DNA of 64,000 nt, taken from contig CM059622.1 in NCBI GenBank assembly GCA_030435675.1, positions 11,780,001-11,844,000 of the forward strand, written 5' to 3'. The notes under the pieces are model-generated. The model was not told the DNA's origin. It made no database searches and worked only from the letters and a program-made list of their open reading frames with translations. Positions 59,411-64,000 of this stretch are shown piece by piece. Positions within the stretch are counted from its first letter, which is position 1. Each line of letters starts with the position of its first letter. This DNA is from Steinernema hermaphroditum (taxonomy: Eukaryota > Nematoda > Chromadorea > Rhabditida > Steinernematidae). Made by a program: the position numbers and the translations under genes.

Positions 59411-59723
59411 AGGCCTCAACGCATACAACGCGCACGGTGCACGCACTGTTTTTTTTTTTGTTCTGATCTTTGACACCAATAAACTTATTCAGAAAGGTTT
59501 TGACTTCGAACATTGTGCTGGCACATCCGTTCACAGGAATATTCCGCTGTTCCATCTTCCCATCTTTACGGTTTGTGATTGGAAACTTATGAAAGGAACT
59601 CCGGTAGATGTGCAACATGCCAAACACATGAAAGACGTGGAGTGCTTCGATGCAGTTTTTAGATTCACATAATCAAAAAGATCGCATATTAGTTATCAAC
59701 ACAAATATTCGCTAAGCGAACTG

Positions 59724-60710
59724 TTAGATGGACGTGCCCGTTACAAATATTTTCTTTTGACGGCGAACGACGACGTAATATAGGACGGTTTGTGCCGTGA
59801 AGTCTACGGCGCAACCCACCAATCCATGAGGTCCAATGAACCTGCCTATGTAGATTTGGAACTGAAACGAATGTAGTACTTTTGAATAATACGCCAACTC
59901 ACAGTGTTCGATAAAACAGTGTCGATACAAAAGGGAATGGTGAGAACCACCGATCGGACGTAAAATGCGTATCGTGCGAAGTTGCTTTTCTGAAGAAATG
60001 GAAAAGTCGTCATCTTTTCCTATCGCCTCACCTTCCGCTCGTTTCCCGCGTGACCGACGTTGACCTTACGCAGTAGATACAGCATATACACACCCACAAT
60101 GGTTATTAGAATGTGCATGACAGAGGCGAAAGTACTGAGGTAGATGCGCATAAATTCGGTGAACTTAGTCATGCAGGCGAATGACAAACAGCCTATAACA
60201 CGACATTCAACTACGTTTCACATAGCTATCGACCGTACCTTCAGGAACGGGTTTTCCGCTTAACGGAAAAATGTCCACTATGGAATAGGTGGATATCCCT
60301 AGCTCCACAAGGACAGATAAGGAAAGACACAGGATAGTCGTGTGGTTGAACGTACGAACACCCTTGATGGGGAACAGTATGTGATGAACTCGTTGGGCGA
60401 AGAGTGCCACAGTGGCGCAGTGGTTGAACTGCTGGGTGATCATGACTATGTGACCAACCACCAGGAGGAACACGGTGTTTTCAACAACATTTTCTATTAT
60501 ACCATAGGCAAACAGTAGCCACTGGACTACATAGAATGCTGTTTGAAGTGCAAGTAGAGCATTGGAAATGAGGAAAAGGCATAAAGAGGGACATCTTTTC
60601 CACGTGGAGACAAGTTCTTTTCGCCGGAGTACGATTGTTTTGAAAGCAATTGTGACAATACTTAAGAGGAGCACAACAACAAAATCCGCAAGCACCACTT
60701 CTTGCGCCAT
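59724..60710 (-). CDS. Seven-helix receptor, unassigned family A, copy 4
   Basis: Four exons: 60710-60239, 60192-60032, 59989-59903 and 59861-59724, 285 residues. MAQEVVLADF start; helix-3 region FNHCATVALFAQRVHHILF; loop GKPVPEGCLSFACM; exon 3 KSNFARYAFYVRSVVLTIPF; final helix after GRFIGPHGLVGCAVDF; tail QKKIFVTGTSI. Exons 1 and 3 (472, 87) match copy 3 exactly. The only minus-strand member, lying between the two glycine-rich cassettes. Class unassigned. Confidence 0.7.
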
Positions 60711-61188
60711 TTTATCCTAAGAATGATGGGAACTTCCACAGCAAGAAAAACATTTCTGATGAAAGGGAAATTCACATGGACCAGAACAGAAAAAGCTGTG
60801 TGCCTCTGAAGTAGTGACCTCAGTAGACTGAATTCTTGTTCTATCGCTCTTCTCACGTTCACCAAACATCAAAATCTTGTTTCATCGTAGACAAATGTCA
60901 TAGCTATTGCGGAACACATGATCTTTTCCCAGCAGCTCAAAGAAAGCTGTACATGTACTGCTGGGAAATACTATCGTGGCGCCATTCGCCAAACATCGCA
61001 ATCCAAACTATGGTGCAAAACAGTTAGTGAAATGCGCAACAGATATACTGCAATAACATACACAAATGGAAGAACCCCCTTGGTGTGGTTAAATGCTACT
61101 GCACCAGAACCCTTTCTGAATGAGTTTATTGGTGTAAAAGGCCAAAAAAAACACTACACGCCCATACACGCTTTGTGAGTTGGGGCTC

Positions 61189-61801
61189 TCAAATGCCAGT
61201 GGCGACGCTGCCAGCAGCTCCGGTAATAGCGCCAACAGGAAGACCGCCGAGGATACCGCCAATGCCGGGAATGGCGCCAGTGAGGGAAGCCACTAGAATT
61301 GTATAGATTCAGAGGCAGGTACACGGCGCTTACAGATGCTGAGAGCAGTTTGGAGAAGAGCGACCACAATGGCGATAACTCCAGCGATAGGAAGTCCTTG
61401 AACGACACCACCCACCACTGGTAGACCGCCAAGGACTGATTGGATGGTGCCGGTAAGGGTGCTGACGAGTCCTCCAATGTTGAGTCCGCTCACAATTCCT
61501 CCGGCTGCTCCTCCAGCGCCGCTAACGATTCCTCCGACTCCACCGGTACCTGCAGATGCACCGCCAGTCGCTCCTCCGGAAACACCTCCGGAACCCACAG
61601 AGGCGCCGCCGGAAGCGCCGGCGCTGGCTCCTCCAGCAGATGCACCTCCGGAAGCTCCAACAGCCCCACCGAGGCCTCCCAGTATTCCACCGAGGTTGAT
61701 GTCAGCCATCTAAGCGGTACTGATCATCGTGTTCTGAACGGTTCTCTTCTTACTGTAGCCGAGACGACGAGCAAGAGAAGGAAGAGTGAGAAGCACTGCA
61801 T
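61189..61801 (-). CDS. Secreted Gly/Ala/Ser/Val-rich protein, copy 3
   Basis: Three exons: 61801-61754, 61709-61334 and 61292-61189, 175 residues. Signal peptide MQCFSLFLLLLVVSAT, then MADINLGGILGGLGGAVGAS, a Gly/Ala/Ser repeat region, LPVVGGVVQGLPIAGVIAIV and a third exon LASLTGAIPGIGGILGGLPV with ATGI at the end. The mature chain has no Lys, Arg, Glu, His, Cys, Phe, Tyr or Trp and one Asp. Intron 1 is 44 bases, as in copies 2 and 4. Minus AATAAA at 61125-61130. Exon sizes equal copy 4. Confidence 0.82.
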
Positions 61802-62388
61802 GTTGACGTTGGACGAAGTCGATGATGCCACACTGATGTTTCACAGTCTTTTTATGTGCCCCAGATTAGGCTTGTTTGCAACACTGACAAAAACATTTTT
61901 GGATGTTTACTGCGCGTAAGCTCTTGGCACATCGAAGCTCAGTGTTAGAGATCAACTGATAACAATGGTGGTTACTACTACATGTAAATCTGAATGCCAA
62001 AAATATTGGATTACAGTTTCGTTCTCGTAAACATAATTGTCGACTGTGGAGCAAGTTGTAGTTGGAGAAGAGAACGGGTATAACAGATATTAAAAGTACG
62101 TACAAAAAAAAATGAAGGTGAAAATGAAGAGGTTAAGAGTTTCTTGGTGCAATGCACGTTTGATCCCTTGATTCCGAATAAATTGCATCGTACGGAAAGC
62201 AAAAATTGGGAGTCTAACATGACTATAATGACGTTTATTCCTGGCCTTTAATCTACTGGCATCAAAAGCTTGCGTGCACCAAACATCCACAAATGTTTTT
62301 GTCAGTGTTGCAAACAAGCCTAATCTGGGGGCCCATAAAAAGACTGTGAAACATCAGTGTGGCATCATCGACATCGGCTAACGTCAGC
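61802..62388. promoter_or_regulatory. Shared divergent promoter region, cassette 2
   Basis: 587 bases, alignable along its whole length to 58269-58856. TATA-like CATAAAAAG at 61848-61856 (minus) and 62334-62342 (plus), and CTGATAA at 61956-61962. The sites homologous to the CTGATAA pair of cassette 1 read CTGACAA here, so GATA-type sites differ between cassettes. Frames of 69 and 75 codons on the minus strand are open in both spacers but overlap each other and lack coding character. Confidence 0.55.
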
Positions 62389-63001
62389 ATGCAGTGCTTC
62401 TCACTCTTCCTTCTCTTCCTTGTCGTCTCGGCTACAGTAAGAAGAGAACCGTTCCAGAACAAGATGACCAGTACTTTTAGATGGCTGACATCAACCTCGG
62501 TGGAATACTGGGAGGCCTCGGTGGGGCTGTTGGAGCTTCCGGAGGTGCATCTGCTGGAGGAGCCAGCGGCAGCGCTTCCGGCGGCGCCTCTGCGGGTTCC
62601 GGAGGTGTTTCCGGAGGAGCGACTGGCGGTGCATCTGCAGGTACCGGTGGAGTCGGAGGAATCGTTAGCGGCGCTGGAGGAGCAGCTGGAGGAATTGTGA
62701 GCGGACTCAACATTGGAGGACTCGTCAGCACCCTTACCGGCACCATCCAATCAGTCCTTGGCGGTCTACCGGTGGTGGGTGGTGTCGTTCAAGGACTTCC
62801 TATCGCTGGAGTTGTCGCCATTGTGGTCGCTCTTCTCCAAACTGCTCTCAGCATCTGTAAGCGCCGTGTACCTGCCTCTGAATCTATGCAATTCTAGTGG
62901 CTTCCCTCACTGGCGCCATTCCCGGCATTGGCGGTATCCTCGGCGGTCTTCCTGTTGGCGCTATTACCGGAGCTGCTGGCAGCGTCGCTACTGGCATTTG
63001 A
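62389..63001 (+). CDS. Secreted Gly/Ala/Ser/Val-rich protein, copy 4
   Basis: Three exons: 62389-62436, 62481-62856 and 62898-63001, introns of 44 and 41 bases, 175 residues. The signal peptide MQCFSLFLLFLVVSAT is followed in phase by MADINLGGILGG. Exon 2 ends LLQTALSI and exon 3 gives LASLTGAIPGIGGILGGLPV to ATGI. AATAAA at 63043-63048. The mature chain has one charged residue (Asp) and no aromatic or Cys. Frequent glycines spaced among Val, Ile and Leu resemble helix-packing or amyloid/silk-like sequence rather than an enzyme. The long antisense Pro/Ala frame is a composition artefact. Confidence 0.83.
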
Positions 63002-63048
63002 GAGCGCGAAAAACGTGCGATGTTTTTTGTTCTTAATACACCAATAAA

Positions 63049-64000
63049 CTCACAAGCAGAAACTGTTTTACTTTACTTTTCGAGTTTCGAAGCTTTTATT
63101 CGATTTATCAGATTGATTACAGGCACTCGCAGAAGCGATTGCTATTTTTTCCAACTTTTTTTGGCGGCTTTCGTTAACTTTATGAATACGGCAAAATCAG
63201 TAATATCAGTAATAAATATCGTCAGGGGAAAATTCTAGCCGATGTTTATGATTACGATAAAATGTGTAAATCAACATCGCTGCTGTGTACTTTATAAAGA
63301 GTCGGGTGAAGAAGAAGAATCGAGTCAGTTGATTGACCTTAATGATCTTCTATCCACAAAAGTCTGTGGGAGTGTTTTACCTTAGCCACACTGGTCTTTT
63401 TAAAGGGTTTCCTTTTCAGAAACACAGCCAGAAAAACACACATTTGTCACACTGAGTGCCATTCGCACGTCAAGCGCAGCACGGTTTATTTGAAAAAGCG
63501 TTGCACAAGTCTGTGTGTAGCAATCTAAAGGACCAATCTGTAGAACTATGACACAATTTAGCGCTTGCCGTCTGGAACTAGCATTACCATAAAACCCACA
63601 ACGTTATTAAGACCGTTCTTTTGTTATATTCACATTGTTGTGCTTCTCATATTCTGATTTCCGACATAAAGCGCAAAGGTTCATTACGTATTTGGTTGGT
63701 GAATAGAAAATAGGTGATCATTTCAAACAGGTAAGAAGACTGTCCCGGCTTGAGAGAAGTAGCTCGCGGTCAATTTGTCAAAATGCTGTAGAGATAAGTC
63801 TTTGATACAAAAAATAAACTTGAAACTCAACTAGTGGTCACAAATCACCAATTTAGCCATGAAGGAAATGTATTTAAAATTCATTGAACTATATAATGAT
63901 AACAACGAAAACACCTGCGAATGTAATAGAATTCTCGTTACCCAGACACATTTCTTTCGCGCTGTGACTACAATCGGTCTACAATTCGAATTTGTTATCT
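63049..64000. other. Right-hand flank, no supported gene
   Basis: One 72-codon frame overlaps the 3' end of the glycine-rich gene. Nothing else recognised up to the window edge. Confidence 0.45.

Noticed and set aside
58928..62750. Long Pro/Ala/Thr-rich and Glu/Leu-rich frames on both strands over the glycine-rich exons
   Set aside because: GGN/GCN codons read in other frames or antisense give Pro-, Ala- and Leu-rich open frames without stops. The signal peptide, splice sites and polyadenylation signals support only the Gly-rich frame.
1..64000. CRISPR arrays, bacterial operons, known microRNAs (let-7, lin-4, mir-1 types) and spliced-leader RNA genes
   Set aside because: Looked for by eye on both strands; none seen. 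The window is eukaryotic with spliced genes.

Overview
The window is nuclear DNA from a nematode, most likely a rhabditid-type (chromadorean) species. The evidence is several nematode-specific chemoreceptor families, very short introns (about 41-50 bases), T-rich AG acceptors just upstream of many start codons (possible spliced-leader sites) and mariner-type transposons. I cannot name the genus. All exon-intron models below were built by hand from open frames, splice signals and paralogue comparison. Exon lengths agree closely between paralogues, which supports them.

Layout. 1-144: the last exon of a chemoreceptor, with a paralogue at 46.8-47.7 kb. 2.2-4.2 kb: a 57-residue one-helix membrane protein on the minus strand, then a repeat-rich stretch with two very clean palindromes. 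6.2-7.2 kb (minus): a MOLO-1-like membrane protein. 7.2-18.3 kb: about 11 kb with no convincing gene. 18.3-21.7 kb: two Srt-like receptors on the minus strand. 23.2 kb: another perfect palindrome. 25.2-30.5 kb: two convergent metabolic genes, a secreted histidine acid phosphatase (+) and carnitine palmitoyltransferase 1 (-), with a Mutator-type MITE in a CPT intron. 34.7-45.8 kb: three Srx-like receptors (+), interrupted by an apparently intact maT-type mariner and a small secreted protein. 46.8 kb: an Srbc-like receptor (-). 51.2-63.0 kb: four receptors of one family I could not assign, interleaved with four genes for a secreted Gly/Ala/Ser/Val-rich protein arranged as two head-to-head pairs.

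Working together. At least ten of about eighteen genes are candidate chemosensory seven-helix receptors, so this is a typical nematode accessory region shaped by local duplication. The most unusual part is the 57.8-63.0 kb block. There, two cassettes of about 1.5-1.8 kb each carry a divergent pair of secreted genes with a shared promoter region. The encoded mature protein has almost no charged residues, no cysteine and no (or one) aromatic residue. No rRNA, tRNA or CRISPR array was seen.
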